From Spirulina sp. CCY15215 (GTDB lineage: Bacteria > Cyanobacteriota > Cyanobacteriia > Cyanobacteriales > Spirulinaceae): 38,628 nt of DNA. The position numbers were made by a program, and so were the translations under genes. The stretch spans positions 1 to 38,628 of the forward strand of contig NZ_JACSWA010000325.1 of NCBI RefSeq assembly GCF_016888125.1. Reading direction: 5' to 3'. Numbering within the stretch: position 1 is the stretch's first letter; every line of letters starts with the position of its first letter. Under the pieces are notes generated by a model. It was not told the DNA's origin. It made no database searches and was given only the letters and a program-made list of their open reading frames with translations. Below are positions 17,122 to 26,691 of this stretch, in pieces.

Positions 17122-20058
17122 TCAAGCAACTAAATCAACACTGAAAATAAGGTCATTGTAGTCGCGATCGCCCCCGTTAGGTAAATCTTCAAAGCCAAAT
17201 GTATTATTACCTAAAAGTAAGATATGATCGAAACGGTCAGAATTAGCTGCACCAAAGAGAAAATAAGCCTGCACTCCATTCGAGGAATTCTGAGAATTCT
17301 CGAGGAGAAATTGTTCTGGGGTTGCATCAACAATAATAAAGGGAGCATAGAGACTTCCACCATTTAAGGCTGCATTTGCACTCGATTGTTGTTGGTTGGA
17401 AACGCTCAAATTAACACCCCTTACCCGATTTTCAATAGCCGCCTTAGCATAACCAGATTGTCCAGGAGCAATACCGCCAACAGTTCCGTTAGTATCATCA
17501 ATTTTGTATAATCCTACAACATTACTAAATCTTGCTTCCCGAAAAATCTTGAAATTTGCTTGTATTATTCCCCCTACACTGAGGAGATCGAGAACTTCCA
17601 AATCGGGAGTTTGTTGCGTTCCTACTCCTAGAGGAATGTTAGCTGTAGTTTGTTGAATTTCCACAGTCAGACCATTAGCAAAGCCTAATTCAAATAGTCC
17701 ATTTCTCTCATCCCTGACGCTTAATTGTTGAGGACTAAAACCTGTAGTTCCCCCCTCAAAGTTTTCCAATTCGATCGCAAAGCGATCGCCAGCTTGGAAT
17801 GTTCCCGAAATACTTGTTTGCAATGCAACACTAAACCCACCGGGATGAAAACCATCGGGAAGAGCAGAAAATAAATTAAAGGTACTAATGGTTTGATTGC
17901 TATCACTCAGTCGAAGGAGTTTTAGATTGGAAATACTATTTATATCTGCTTCTGTCAAAGTTACTTTTAAATTAGAGCCACCATTGCTACCAACTGTAAA
18001 AATATTTCCACTATCAACATTAAGATTATTTGTTGAAACGGGTGTTGGTGTTGGTGTTGGTGTTGGTGTTGGATCAACCACCGTCGTATTGATAACAAAT
18101 TCAAAAGGAGTAACTACATTTGTATTGACTTTCAAGATGTTAAAACCAATTGTTCCACTCTGGGTTCCCGATGTAGCAGGATCGAACTTAATATCAAATG
18201 TCGTTGATGTTCCGAAATCTAGAGAGATCGTATCTGTGGAAAGAGAAGAAGGTGTTACTGTAAATAGAGGGGCAATATTAAAATCCTTTAATTGTAAATT
18301 TTGCGATGCACTAGCGCCAATATTAGCCAACTTGAATGTTGTTGCAAAAGTACCGCTTCCTAAGTTAAAAACCCCTAAATCAATTGTTTTTTTCAGAGTA
18401 TTATCCAGAAGCATTTCCGGTGTCTTGTTATCTTGAGTAAATTCAAGTAACGAAGGAAAAAGCCCCGTTAATCCAGGAATATTTGTTGTCTTAATAATGA
18501 TATTATTTAGAGGAGTAATACTCGTTCTTGTGAAATTCAGAGGTATGGGTGCAGGAGGGATAAAATTAGGTGAACCTCCATCAGGGGAAAAAATGAAACC
18601 TCCATCTACAAACGACATATCGGAATCAAAATCAAAATCCGCATTAGTTGCCATACCAAGACTATGCGCACTTCCTCTCACCAATGTATTTGTTGTACCT
18701 GCTTCATTTAGCAGTGGATTTGGTTGCTCATTCCCCATAAAAATATCTTTACCAAAGGGATGAGAATTATTGGTAATATTATTTTCAACAAACGTATCTG
18801 TAACTGATAAAATCCCACCATCTCGATTACGAATCCCTCCTCCAGTTCCATTGGTCGAAGTATTTCCCGTCACAAAACTGTTCGTAATTGTTATATTTGC
18901 TCCACCCCCACCACTCCTGATATTTCCATCATTTTCAATTCCTCCTCCTCCATCATTAAGCCCCGAATCTCCTACAGCATTATTGTTACTAATAGTTGTA
19001 TTGTTAATAGTCAGCCTGGCAATACCATCATCCCCAGAAATAGCACGAACCCCAATATTCGCGATCGCCCCACCATCATCGGCTGCAAAATTCCCCGTTA
19101 TTATAGAATCATTAATAGCAACAGTTCCACCCAAATTTAAGATCGCTCCACCATCATCCCCTAAACTTTGACTGGTATTGGTAACTCGTCCATTTTGCAG
19201 TGTCAGGTTATTAAGGGTTAAATTTCCCGTTGTATCTACCACAAAAAATCGTAAATTTTCTGAACCCGATCGCCCGATCGTTTTCCCTCCCCCATTAATA
19301 ACAATTTCCGTTGTAATAATGGGCAGTCCCGTCGCACCAAAGTCATTCCTATTACTATCAGGAGACGCGATATTGAATGTAGTACCGACAAGATTAATGG
19401 TCGTCAGATCGGGATTGCTATTAGCATCATTAATAGCCGTAATTAATTCTGCGACATTGTTTACATCTATGAAAATATCTGGATAATCTGCCATTATCTC
19501 GGCAGTTAAAGCGAGAGGAGTGTTATTTTTTCCGGTTTTATAATCGAGTTGCCAATTTCCCTGTAAAGCTGCATTTCCGGTTAATGTTGTTGAAGCAGTA
19601 ATATTAGCTCCCGTTAAACGACTCAACTGCTCAATAAATTCTCGTCCTTGGACTCCCTTAGCAATTTGACAACCGTAGAGCAAAATCTCTAGAGGAGAGG
19701 GAGTGTTCGTGATAGACTGCCATTGTTGCAAGGATGAGGCGTAGTCTGCTAAATTTTCTAGACTTAACTGAGTATTGCCCACATAGAGCCTACCCGCAGC
19801 ACCGTGGGAAATGATATGAAGTTGAGTAACATGATGCCGCGATCGCAAAGCGTTAGTAATTTGAGCAATTCCGTCTCGTTGAGAATCAAGGATGAGAATC
19901 TCAGCACCAGCGATCGCCCCCTCAACTAACCGATCTACATGGGCTACATGGGCATCAATGGCAATCAATACCCCCTGTCTCTGTAAGGCAGAGAAAGAGG
20001 GATTTTCCGGTCTGGGATTCGGTAAAGATTGAGTTTGTGCGTATCCTAGGGAAATCAT
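17122..20058 (-). CDS. Large surface/secreted protein: DUF4347, beta-helix, Ig-like region, DUF4114
   Basis: This 978-residue mosaic is typical of cyanobacterial exoproteins. In order: DUF4347 (about 30-197), with HIISHGAAG (His85) and EILLYGCQIA (Cys130); a right-handed beta-helix of pectin-lyase type with Asn/Gly/Thr-rich repeats (about 200-450); an Ig-like or choice-of-anchor-type region (about 540-660: FKLANIGASASQNLQL, DFGTSTTFDIKFDP); a (Thr-Pro) linker near 663-673; and a C-terminal DUF4114 domain ending FEDLPNGGDRDYNDLIFSVD. No classical signal peptide is visible, so export may use the C-terminal region. AGGTGG precedes the ATG. It is probably an adhesion or matrix protein; the substrate is unknown. 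Confidence 0.85.
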   Translation of the reverse strand: MISLGYAQTQSLPNPRPENPSFSALQRQGVLIAIDAHVAHVDRLVEGAIAGAEILILDSQRDGIAQITNALRSRHHVTQLHIISHGAAGRLYVGNTQLSLENLADYASSLQQWQSITNTPSPLEILLYGCQIAKGVQGREFIEQLSRLTGANITASTTLTGNAALQGNWQLDYKTGKNNTPLALTAEIMADYPDIFIDVNNVAELITAINDANSNPDLTTINLVGTTFNIASPDSNRNDFGATGLPIITTEIVINGGGKTIGRSGSENLRFFVVDTTGNLTLNNLTLQNGRVTNTSQSLGDDGGAILNLGGTVAINDSIITGNFAADDGGAIANIGVRAISGDDGIARLTINNTTISNNNAVGDSGLNDGGGGIENDGNIRSGGGGANITITNSFVTGNTSTNGTGGGIRNRDGGILSVTDTFVENNITNNSHPFGKDIFMGNEQPNPLLNEAGTTNTLVRGSAHSLGMATNADFDFDSDMSFVDGGFIFSPDGGSPNFIPPAPIPLNFTRTSITPLNNIIIKTTNIPGLTGLFPSLLEFTQDNKTPEMLLDNTLKKTIDLGVFNLGSGTFATTFKLANIGASASQNLQLKDFNIAPLFTVTPSSLSTDTISLDFGTSTTFDIKFDPATSGTQSGTIGFNILKVNTNVVTPFEFVINTTVVDPTPTPTPTPTPVSTNNLNVDSGNIFTVGSNGGSNLKVTLTEADINSISNLKLLRLSDSNQTISTFNLFSALPDGFHPGGFSVALQTSISGTFQAGDRFAIELENFEGGTTGFSPQQLSVRDERNGLFELGFANGLTVEIQQTTANIPLGVGTQQTPDLEVLDLLSVGGIIQANFKIFREARFSNVVGLYKIDDTNGTVGGIAPGQSGYAKAAIENRVRGVNLSVSNQQQSSANAALNGGSLYAPFIIVDATPEQFLLENSQNSSNGVQAYFLFGAANSDRFDHILLLGNNTFGFEDLPNGGDRDYNDLIFSVDLVA
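18041..18072. repeat. Hexanucleotide repeat encoding a Thr-Pro linker
   Basis: GGTGTT is repeated five times on the plus strand; on the coding (minus) strand this gives alternating Thr and Pro between the Ig-like and DUF4114 regions. Unit gain or loss would keep the frame and change only the linker length. Confidence 0.9.
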
Positions 20059-20490
20059 AGAAGACCACCTCTGTTACTTTTTGTTCGCAATCGTCTCGTC
20101 AATCAGTGTTCTCGAGTCTAGAACATCTTTATCAAAATCTCTCTATAGGATAATTCAAGTTGATTGAGATTGTCTCTTATCTCTCTTCTTGGATTTTCAA
20201 GGCTAACATACTTCACATTCTTGTTTTCAGTCATCAAAGCCTGTTTTTTTGTCATTTTTCCTCATTTTTCCTACGATCACCCATAGAAGAGAATTTTATT
20301 CTTTACTCAATGTTTAATAAATTGTAAAGAAATTCAATATTTCGCAATCTTCAGAAACGGCGATCGCGCCCTCGGCTAACATGGAATGGCGATCGATACT
20401 GGGATCGATAATATTTCTTATTAATCCTTCATCAAGATAGCTCGATCGAGCCGCGATCGCCATTAATCATTGAAATACTAATCATTAAGC
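20059..20490. other. 432-nt divergent spacer without a gene
   Basis: The spacer lies between the divergently transcribed DUF4347/DUF4114 gene and the DUF58 gene and should hold both promoters. It is AT-rich with several HIP1 or HIP1-like sites near 20359 and 20440-20460. I find no conserved RNA, convincing hairpin or coding frame in it. Confidence 0.5.
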
Positions 20491-21825
20491 ATGATTCCTT
20501 CCCGTCGTCTTTATTTGCTCTTGTTTTTGGGAATGGCGATCGCGATCGCCGCAGCCGTTATCCTAGACCCGCAAACCAGTGCTATCATTACCCTTATTTT
20601 TGATGCAGTTTTACTTATTTTAGGCATTATAGATGCCCAATGGGTAAAACGGCAAAAAGTACAAGTTTCGCGTCAACCCCTGCACAAACTGTCCATTGGT
20701 CGCGATAATCCCGTTGTTTTAACAGTAGACGGAAGTTCGCGATCGTGCCGTATTTTGATTCATGATTCCTATCCCCAAGAATTCACCGTTTCCACCTCAA
20801 CCTTTGACCTCATTCTCCCTGCAAATAATACCCAAGAGTTAATTTATACCATTCGCCCCGATCGCCGGGGAGAATTTCAATGGGAAAATATCTATGTGAG
20901 ACAATTGGGGAAATGGGGACTGGGTTGGTACAGTTGGCAAATTCCCAATCCTCAAACCGTCTCAGTTTATCCCGATCTGATTGGCTTGCGAACCCTCTCC
21001 ATTCGCCTTGCTATTCAAAATACTGGTACACTGCGTCAAGTGCGGCGTTTTGGCCAGGGAACAGAATTTGCCGAATTGCGGGAATATGGGGTGGGAGATG
21101 ATACTCGCTTAATAGATTGGAAAGCCACCGCACGGCGATCGCGCCCTGTAGTGAGAGTCTTAGAACCAGAAAAGGAACAAACCCTAATTATTTTGCTCGA
21201 TCGCGGGCGCTTAATGACAGCTAAGGTGCAGGGAATGCAGCGTTTTGATTGGGGCTTAAATGCGGCTTTATCCTTAGCTGTTGCGGGTTTACATCGAGGC
21301 GATCGCGTGGGAATTGGAGTATTTGACAAGGAAATAACGACTTGGATTCCCCCCGAGGGCGGACAACAACAACTCTCTCGCTTAATCGAGCGCTTAACTC
21401 CAATCCAGCCCAACTTCCTCGAACCCGACTATTTTGGCACTATCACCCGCATTGTCAACCAACAAACCCGCCGCGCTTTAGTTGTAATTCTCACAGATAT
21501 TGTCGATAGTACCGCTTCCTCAGAACTACTTGCTGCCCTCACTCGCTTAACTCCTCGCTATTTACCCTTCTGCATTACCCTGCGAGATCCTCAGTGCGAT
21601 CGCATTGCTCACAATGAGGAGGAAGACACGCAACCCTCATCAATGCAACAAGAAATAACAAAAGCCTATTCTCGCGCAGTTGCTTTAGATTTATTAGCAC
21701 AACGAGAAACCGCATTTGCTAAACTCAAACAACAAGGAGTTTTAGTCTTAGATGCACCAGCCGATCGCATTAGCGATGCGATCGTAGAACGTTATTTACA
21801 ATTAAAAGCGAGAAATTTACTCTAG
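20491..21825 (+). CDS. DUF58 domain protein (membrane-anchored, vWA-like)
   Basis: This 444-residue protein has two N-terminal membrane segments (about 7-45), a beta-rich middle and the DUF58 signature GTEFAELREYGVGDDTRLID (about 188-207), followed by WKATAR and a von Willebrand A-like region (TLIILLDRGR, RALVVILTDIVD). Such proteins usually occur with MoxR ATPases and transglutaminase-like proteins and are thought to act in assembly or stress complexes at the membrane. Neither partner is adjacent here. The start follows immediately on the spacer; no strong ribosome-binding site is visible. It converges on rbcR. Confidence 0.88.
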   Translation: MIPSRRLYLLLFLGMAIAIAAAVILDPQTSAIITLIFDAVLLILGIIDAQWVKRQKVQVSRQPLHKLSIGRDNPVVLTVDGSSRSCRILIHDSYPQEFTVSTSTFDLILPANNTQELIYTIRPDRRGEFQWENIYVRQLGKWGLGWYSWQIPNPQTVSVYPDLIGLRTLSIRLAIQNTGTLRQVRRFGQGTEFAELREYGVGDDTRLIDWKATARRSRPVVRVLEPEKEQTLIILLDRGRLMTAKVQGMQRFDWGLNAALSLAVAGLHRGDRVGIGVFDKEITTWIPPEGGQQQLSRLIERLTPIQPNFLEPDYFGTITRIVNQQTRRALVVILTDIVDSTASSELLAALTRLTPRYLPFCITLRDPQCDRIAHNEEEDTQPSSMQQEITKAYSRAVALDLLAQRETAFAKLKQQGVLVLDAPADRISDAIVERYLQLKARNLL

Positions 21826-21896
21826 ATTAAAACAAGTTTCTTTAAAAAAATTACGCCAATAGTAAGAGTGTCAAGATCAATTCGATCGCCATCCCT

Positions 21897-21929
21897 AAGT
21901 TTCCGTCAAGTTTCCGTCAAGTTTCCGTC
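21897..21929. repeat. Three tandem copies of an 11-bp unit at the 3' end of rbcR
   Basis: The unit AAGTTTCCGTC occurs three times in direct succession. The last copies encode the final residues of the regulator (ESTET and stop) on the minus strand. An 11-bp unit changes frame when it slips, so the C-terminus of the protein may vary between strains. Confidence 0.85.
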
Positions 21930-22963
21930 GATTCCAATATCACTGAATTTAACGCATTTTCCTCTTCTCTCGCTTTCGCTGCTTTCTCACTGGCTTTAGA
22001 TGCTTTATCCTGCTGCTGTCGCCCCAATAAAGCAAAATCCTTATGGGTAGAAAACTGAGGTAAAATCTCCCGAATGAAAGCCTCAGCAGCTTTAGAACGG
22101 TAGCGCGTGGGATTGATAATAACAGAAAGAGTGCGTTTAACCGTCACCCCTTCAATATTGACGCGGTGAAGGATTTTCATGCGTAATTCTTTTTCGATCG
22201 CAGAAATAGAGACAAAAGCAGCACCTAAACCCGACTGAACAGCATTTTTAATCGCTTCGATGGAATTGAGTTCCATTTCAATTTTCAACCGCTTGGGGTC
22301 AATTTCCGCCGTTGTCAGAACGCGATCGATCACCTTGCGGATCGTCGATTGAGAATCGAGGGCAATAAAATTAAGTTTATAAAGGTCTTCTCGCTGAATA
22401 ATGCCCGATTTAGCAAAAGGATGGGACAAAGGTAAAATGAGAGCTAGTTCATCCCGAGCATAAGACTTAATTTCGAGTATCTCTTGCAACTCCGAAGGCA
22501 CTTCACCGCCAATAATCGCCAGATCCACCTGACCATTAGAAACACTCCAAGAAGTACGACGAGTGGAGTGAACTTGCAACTGCACCGATACATCGGGATA
22601 ATGTTGGCGAAATAGACCGATCATGCGGGGAAGCAAATAAGTTCCCGTGGTTTGGGAAGCCCCCACGATCAGAGTTCCCCCCTGCAAATTCTGCAAATCT
22701 TCGATCGCCCGACAGGTTTCTTGACACAAACTGAGAATTTTTTCCCCATAATTGAGGAGAAGATGCCCCGCTTCTGTCAATTGTGCCTTGCGTCCGCCGC
22801 GATCGAAGAGATGAACCCCCATTTGCTTTTCCAGGTTCTGTACTTGTAAGCTAACGGCAGGTTGAGAGACATAAAGACTATCTGCAGCCCGCTTAAAACT
22901 CCCCTCAGTCGAGATGGCTTTGAGGATGCGAAGTTGGTCGAGGGTGAACGGAATTTCCGACAT
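21917..22963 (-). CDS. rbcR: RbcR-type LysR regulator of RuBisCO/carbon genes
   Basis: This LysR-family transcription factor matches the cyanobacterial/plastid RbcR (Ycf30) type: [17 protein letters not shown], then a winged helix-turn-helix (about 5-65: [20 protein letters not shown]), then a substrate-binding region containing [16 protein letters not shown] and [20 protein letters not shown]. It probably controls RuBisCO and other carbon-fixation genes in response to a metabolite. The start was set at the ATG 22961-22963 (348 residues), where the family begins, rather than the upstream 23020. The last about 40 residues are a charged Lys/Ala/Glu tail that looks variable. It is divergent from the NnrU-like gene with a 222-nt spacer that must contain both promoters. 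Confidence 0.9.
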   Translation of the reverse strand: MSEIPFTLDQLRILKAISTEGSFKRAADSLYVSQPAVSLQVQNLEKQMGVHLFDRGGRKAQLTEAGHLLLNYGEKILSLCQETCRAIEDLQNLQGGTLIVGASQTTGTYLLPRMIGLFRQHYPDVSVQLQVHSTRRTSWSVSNGQVDLAIIGGEVPSELQEILEIKSYARDELALILPLSHPFAKSGIIQREDLYKLNFIALDSQSTIRKVIDRVLTTAEIDPKRLKIEMELNSIEAIKNAVQSGLGAAFVSISAIEKELRMKILHRVNIEGVTVKRTLSVIINPTRYRSKAAEAFIREILPQFSTHKDFALLGRQQQDKASKASEKAAKAREEENALNSVILESTET

Positions 22964-23185
22964 AATACCCAAAGAGAAAATAAAGGGCTTGGGGACTCCA
23001 ACACTCACAGTCTGATTCAACGATCTGATTTAATCAATTTATATGTTAATCTTGCGCTTGTTGCGCGTCCCCTGTTGACCTTGACAGTATCACAACGGGG
23101 TAACGGTTAATCTGAGAATCATTAGGTTTACTTAACCAAGCCCAAGAAAACCTAGCCTTCGGTGGATTATTAAAAAAGATTAAAA

Positions 23186-23899
23186 ATGAGGGATTCATGG
23201 TTTAGCGCCAGTCACGGGATCATGTTGCTGCTGTTGTTGGGGTTTGCGATCGCCCATAGCGGTTTAGCAGCCTTGCGAGGCTGGGGGGAAAGTAAAATTG
23301 GCGCGAGACTCTATCGAGTTTTCTTTGCCCTGGTTAGCATTCCCTCCGCGACGGTATTAATTATTTACTTCTTTAATCATCATTATGATGGTTTGATTTT
23401 GTGGCAGGTGCAAGGCATTCCAAGCATCAAGGCAGTTGTTTGGAGTCTCAGTGCAATTTCTTTTTTCTTTCTCTATCCCGCAACTTTCAATCTTTTGGAA
23501 ATTGCCGCTATCCAAAAACCAGAGATTCATCTTTACGAAACAGGAATTATTCGCATTACTCGACATCCGCAAATGGTGGGACAGGTTATCTGGTGCATTG
23601 CCCACACTCTTTGGATTGGCAGTACCTTTACACTATTGACTTCCTTGGGGTTAATCGCTCATCATGTCTTTGCGGTGTGGCATGGCGATCGCCGTTGGTA
23701 TCAACGCTATGGGGATGAGTTTCTCAAAGTTAAAGAACGAACTTCCGTCATTCCCTTCCGTGCTATCCTCGAGGGTCGTCAAACTCTACAATGGCAAGAG
23801 TTTCTCTGTCCTGCCTATTTGGGAGTCACCGCTTTTATCGCCCTGCTTTGGTGGGGACATCCGTGGTTGATCGCTGTCACTGCCCGAGTTCCCTGGTAG
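23186..23899 (+). CDS. NnrU family membrane protein, likely 15-cis-zeta-carotene isomerase
   Basis: This 237-residue protein has about six membrane helices and the NnrU signature: AIAHSGLAALRGWGE near 22-36, LYRVFFALVSIPSA, TGIIRITRHPQMVGQ and the HGDRRW motif near 170. In plants and cyanobacteria this family includes Z-ISO, a haem-dependent isomerase that converts 9,15,9'-tricis-zeta-carotene on the way to lycopene. The histidines visible (HSG, RHPQ, HHVFAVWHGD) fit haem ligands. Functional assignment rests on family resemblance; other NnrU proteins serve denitrification. No denitrification gene is nearby. It is divergent from rbcR, an arrangement that would allow shared regulation. Confidence 0.75.
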   Translation: MRDSWFSASHGIMLLLLLGFAIAHSGLAALRGWGESKIGARLYRVFFALVSIPSATVLIIYFFNHHYDGLILWQVQGIPSIKAVVWSLSAISFFFLYPATFNLLEIAAIQKPEIHLYETGIIRITRHPQMVGQVIWCIAHTLWIGSTFTLLTSLGLIAHHVFAVWHGDRRWYQRYGDEFLKVKERTSVIPFRAILEGRQTLQWQEFLCPAYLGVTAFIALLWWGHPWLIAVTARVPW

Positions 23900-23948
23900 C
23901 TATTTCCCTCATAACATTTTCTGGTAATCAATCGCAATTAGATGTAGC

Positions 23949-24332
23949 ATGAATTGCATAACAATGCCCGCTTTTAAATTCCACAAGAAGAAAATGCGCC
24001 ATCTCTGCGAATCTGATTTTAACCAGCACGTTTTAGCATCCGCACAACCCGTTTTGGTTTATTTTTGGGCACCTTGGTGTAAATTGTGTCGAAATATTGA
24101 ACCCGCTTTGCTCCAGTTTCAAGAGGAAAGCCATGAACCGATAAAACTGGTTAGAATTAATGCTGATGAAAATTTGAAGCTGGTTAACACCTACCGTTTA
24201 AAGATTTTGCCCACAGTCCTTCTTTTTTCAGAAGGAGAGGTGATTCATCGTATTGAAGGTTTTCCTGGGCGAGATGAGCTAGAACGGACGCTATCAGGTA
24301 TGGTAATGAGTCCTGTTCTCACTTCTGCTTAA
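23949..24332 (+). CDS. Thioredoxin-fold protein with an atypical CKLC active site
   Basis: This protein has up to 127 residues. The thioredoxin fold is clear: VLVYFWAPWCKLCRNIEPAL carries two redox cysteines as CxxC, followed by VRINADEN and the cis-proline loop ILPTVLLF. The usual Gly-Pro between the cysteines is replaced by Lys-Leu, which should alter redox potential and partner choice. No signal peptide is visible, so it is cytoplasmic. Three in-frame ATGs (23949, 23964, 23994) could start it; AAGAAG lies before the third. A hairpin follows 8 nt after the stop. Confidence 0.85.
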   Translation: MNCITMPAFKFHKKKMRHLCESDFNQHVLASAQPVLVYFWAPWCKLCRNIEPALLQFQEESHEPIKLVRINADENLKLVNTYRLKILPTVLLFSEGEVIHRIEGFPGRDELERTLSGMVMSPVLTSA

Positions 24333-24339
24333 TGGAATT

Positions 24340-24373
24340 AGGGAAGAGATGAAGATAAATACATCTCTTCCTT
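24340..24373. terminator. Bidirectional hairpin between the thioredoxin-like gene and icd
   Basis: GGAAGAGATG and CATCTCTTCC form a perfect 10-bp stem around a 10-nt loop, extended by A-T and G-T pairs. It lies exactly between two convergent genes (stops at 24332 and 24384), so it is placed to end transcription in both directions. No long U-tract follows. Confidence 0.65.
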
Positions 24374-24383
24374 GGGATCGTGC

Positions 24384-25805
24384 CTAGAAATGACTGATAA
24401 TTGCCTGAGCAAATTCAGAACACTTCAACGGTGTCTCAACTTTAGGTTCCATCAATCGTGCTAGATCGTAAGTGACTTGACCTTGGGCGATCGCAGCCCC
24501 AAGTCCCTTCTTAATCAAATCTGCCGCTTCTTGCCAGCCCATAAACTCCAGCATCATCACCCCAGAAAGGATAACCGATCCTGGATTGATACGGTCTAAT
24601 CCTGCGTGTTTCGGTGCCGTGCCGTGGGTGGCCTCAAAAATAGCACAAGTGTCGCCAATATTGGCACCGGGACCCATGCCCAAACCGCCGACGATCGCCG
24701 CCGCAGCATCAGAAAGATAGTCCCCATTTAAGTTCATTGTCGCCAAAATCGAATACTCATCGGGACGGGTTTGAATTTGTTGGAAAATGCTATCGGCAAT
24801 GCGATCGTTGACCATGATTTTTTCTTGCCATTTTCCCTCTCCGTGACTGTCCCAAAGTTCATTAAGAACTGTTTCGACTTCTTGACAAATCTCCTGCTGT
24901 TTCTCTGGGGTAAGGGTATCGTAGCCAGGATCGATCGTGCGGGCATTGTCCTCAACGGAAATATCGGGATTTTTCTCCTTATTACTCAAAATCCAGGACT
25001 CCCGTTCGATGATACACTCAGCCCGAAATTCCGTCTTGACCAGTTCGTAACCCCAGTCTCGGAATGCCCCCTCGGTGTACTTCATAATATTGCCCTTATG
25101 CACCAATGTAACCTGCTGTTTCTCTTTAGGAAGGCGCAGGGCATTGGCGATCGCCCGTCGGATCAGCCGTTGCGATCCAGTTTTGCTAATGGGTTTGATG
25201 CCGATGCCCGAGTCAAGGCGAATCTGCTTTTTGCCATGTTCCGGAGTTGCGGGAATTAACTCCTCATTGAGATATTTAATAATCTTTTGAGCAATTTCCG
25301 TGCCTTCTCGCCACTCAATGCCCAAATAAATATCTTCTGTATTTTCCCGATAGACAATAATATCTAGCTTTTCGGGAGTTTTGTGAGGAGAAGGAGTTCC
25401 CTTGTAATAGCGGCAGGGACGCACGCAGGCATAAAGATCGTTAATTTGCCGCAATGCCACATTTAGAGAGCGAATTCCGCCGCCTACAGGGGTTGTGAGG
25501 GGTCCTTTGATAGCAATACCATACTCCGCGATCGCCTTTAAGGTATCTTCCGGCAAATATTGAAAAGTCCCGTATTTCTCGCAGGCTTCATCTCCCGCAT
25601 AAACTTTGAACCAATGAACTTGTCGTTTTTCCTCATAAGCCTTAGCGATCGCCGCATCGAGAACCATTTGCGTCGCTGGCCAGATGTCAACTCCCGTTCC
25701 ATCGCCTCGAATAAAGGGGATAATGGGATCGTCGGGAACAATGGGTTTGCCATCTGAGAAGGTAATGTGAGAACCAACAGAAGGGGGAGTGATTTTTTCG
25801 TACAT
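24384..25805 (-). CDS. icd: NADP-dependent isocitrate dehydrogenase
   Basis: This enzyme oxidises isocitrate to 2-oxoglutarate with NADP, supplying the carbon skeleton for ammonium assimilation. Motifs: [14 protein letters not shown], the substrate serine in [50 protein letters not shown], and the cofactor segment [17 protein letters not shown] with TYDLARL, whose Tyr and Arg match the NADP-type residues of the E. coli enzyme. Length is 473 residues from the ATG at 25803-25805 (MYEKITPP), the usual cyanobacterial start; a longer frame to 25859 covers leader DNA. The leader and first codons are duplicated at 29641-29784. NtcA often controls this gene, but I found no clean GTA-N8-TAC site upstream. 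Confidence 0.96.
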   Translation of the reverse strand: MYEKITPPSVGSHITFSDGKPIVPDDPIIPFIRGDGTGVDIWPATQMVLDAAIAKAYEEKRQVHWFKVYAGDEACEKYGTFQYLPEDTLKAIAEYGIAIKGPLTTPVGGGIRSLNVALRQINDLYACVRPCRYYKGTPSPHKTPEKLDIIVYRENTEDIYLGIEWREGTEIAQKIIKYLNEELIPATPEHGKKQIRLDSGIGIKPISKTGSQRLIRRAIANALRLPKEKQQVTLVHKGNIMKYTEGAFRDWGYELVKTEFRAECIIERESWILSNKEKNPDISVEDNARTIDPGYDTLTPEKQQEICQEVETVLNELWDSHGEGKWQEKIMVNDRIADSIFQQIQTRPDEYSILATMNLNGDYLSDAAAAIVGGLGMGPGANIGDTCAIFEATHGTAPKHAGLDRINPGSVILSGVMMLEFMGWQEAADLIKKGLGAAIAQGQVTYDLARLMEPKVETPLKCSEFAQAIISHF

Positions 25806-25908
25806 AGCCCTCGGAACTGATAAATTGATTTTTGCTAGGCTAACAGATATTGTTCCCAAATATTGATTTCTGAAGGCTGTATTTTGATTTGCAGTGTCGA
25901 GAGTCCCC
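25765..25908 (-). repeat. icd leader and first codons, original copy of a ~144-nt duplication
   Basis: The segment covers the first about 13 codons of icd and its leader. A diverged copy lies at 29641-29784 in the same orientation, with long identical runs (for example around AACTGATAAATTGATTT and CTGAAGGCTGTATTTTGATTT) and only small indels near the start codon. Confidence 0.85.
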
Positions 25909-26346
25909 TTGGAAGCGATAGAAAAATCTTTGCCATATCGGCGATCGCCGTCGGCGAAATTTCAATCTGGCATTTAATTCGGATGATAACATAGCGATCA
26001 TTTTCTGAGATTTTTAAATTTCTTCAACATGGCAACATATAGCAATCCCAAATAAGATTGAGACAAAGTAGTTCATAGGGTTTACACTTGTCTCAGGCGA
26101 AGAAAGTACATTCAGACTAAGTGGAGAATTAAAGCCCGATGATCAATTTTCTGTGGGAAGCCCAAAAGTCAACAAAGGGTTGGACACGATTCAACAGACT
26201 GATTTCAGCCATCCCTGCTATTGGAGTGCCTTCATGTTGGTGGACAGCCCGTGGTAGGGATGGGAAGTCGTGGTTAATCCTAATTCATTGATTCCAGTTA
26301 TATATTGTCAATGCTAAGATCAATGGGTCAACTCTCAAGGTTTCTT
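25909..26346. other. Intergenic spacer, gene-free, with a long-range inverted repeat
   Basis: This stretch separates the divergent icd leader and the TPR/kinase operon. CCATCCCT at 26209-26216 pairs perfectly with AGGGATGG at 26256-26263, enclosing a 39-nt loop with GC-richer sequence than the surroundings (ACAGCCCGTGG). The block 26190-26280 could be a structured RNA or a relic of a small mobile element. No coding frame is convincing here. Confidence 0.4.
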
Positions 26347-26691
26347 ATGTATAGACCTGTTTTATCTCCTGCATTAATTGATCAACTGATCACACAAGGT
26401 CGAGAGTTGGGTAAAGTAGGAAAGTGGAATGAAGCAATTAAATTATTTGATCGACTGGTGTTGGCATATCCCAATAATGCCAATATTTTAACGGGTTATG
26501 CAAAAGCAATGCGAGATTCACATCAATATCAAAGGGCGAGTAATTTATTTGAAGATTCACTGGAAATTGACCCCAACGATATCCATACCGTGTTGGGCTA
26601 TATAAGAGTTTTGATTGAGCAAGGAAGGATTTCAAGAATCGATGAAATCTTAGCAATACCTCTCAAGTACAATCCCAAAAACATCTATTGA
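26347..26691 (+). CDS. Short TPR protein in front of a histidine kinase, probably part of a split gene
   Basis: This protein has about 114 residues from the ATG at 26347, chosen because AAGG lies 6 nt upstream (earlier starts at 26305 and 26311 lack this). It holds two or three tetratricopeptide repeats (KWNEAIKLFDRLVLAYPNNA, QYQRASNLFEDSLEIDPNDI). The stop TGA overlaps the TTG start of the kinase by 4 nt. An adenine run at 26677-26681 lies directly before the stop; one additional A there would merge the two frames into a single TPR-histidine kinase. It may be a sensor input domain, either translated separately or disconnected by a recent frameshift. Confidence 0.6.
   Translation: MYRPVLSPALIDQLITQGRELGKVGKWNEAIKLFDRLVLAYPNNANILTGYAKAMRDSHQYQRASNLFEDSLEIDPNDIHTVLGYIRVLIEQGRISRIDEILAIPLKYNPKNIY

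Noticed and set aside
18041-18072. Hexanucleotide repeat as a possible CRISPR or phase-variation tract
   Set aside because: Units are six bases, contiguous and in frame, coding a Thr-Pro linker; no spacers and no frame change.
18770-19171. Proline-rich plus-strand frames inside the DUF4347/DUF4114 gene
   Set aside because: They arise from the Gly/Asn/Thr-rich beta-helix repeats read on the opposite strand.
25806-26040. NtcA-type operator upstream of icd
   Set aside because: Only a half-matching GTA-N8-TGC (near 25879) was seen, lacking the TAC half; the duplicated copy does not keep it either.
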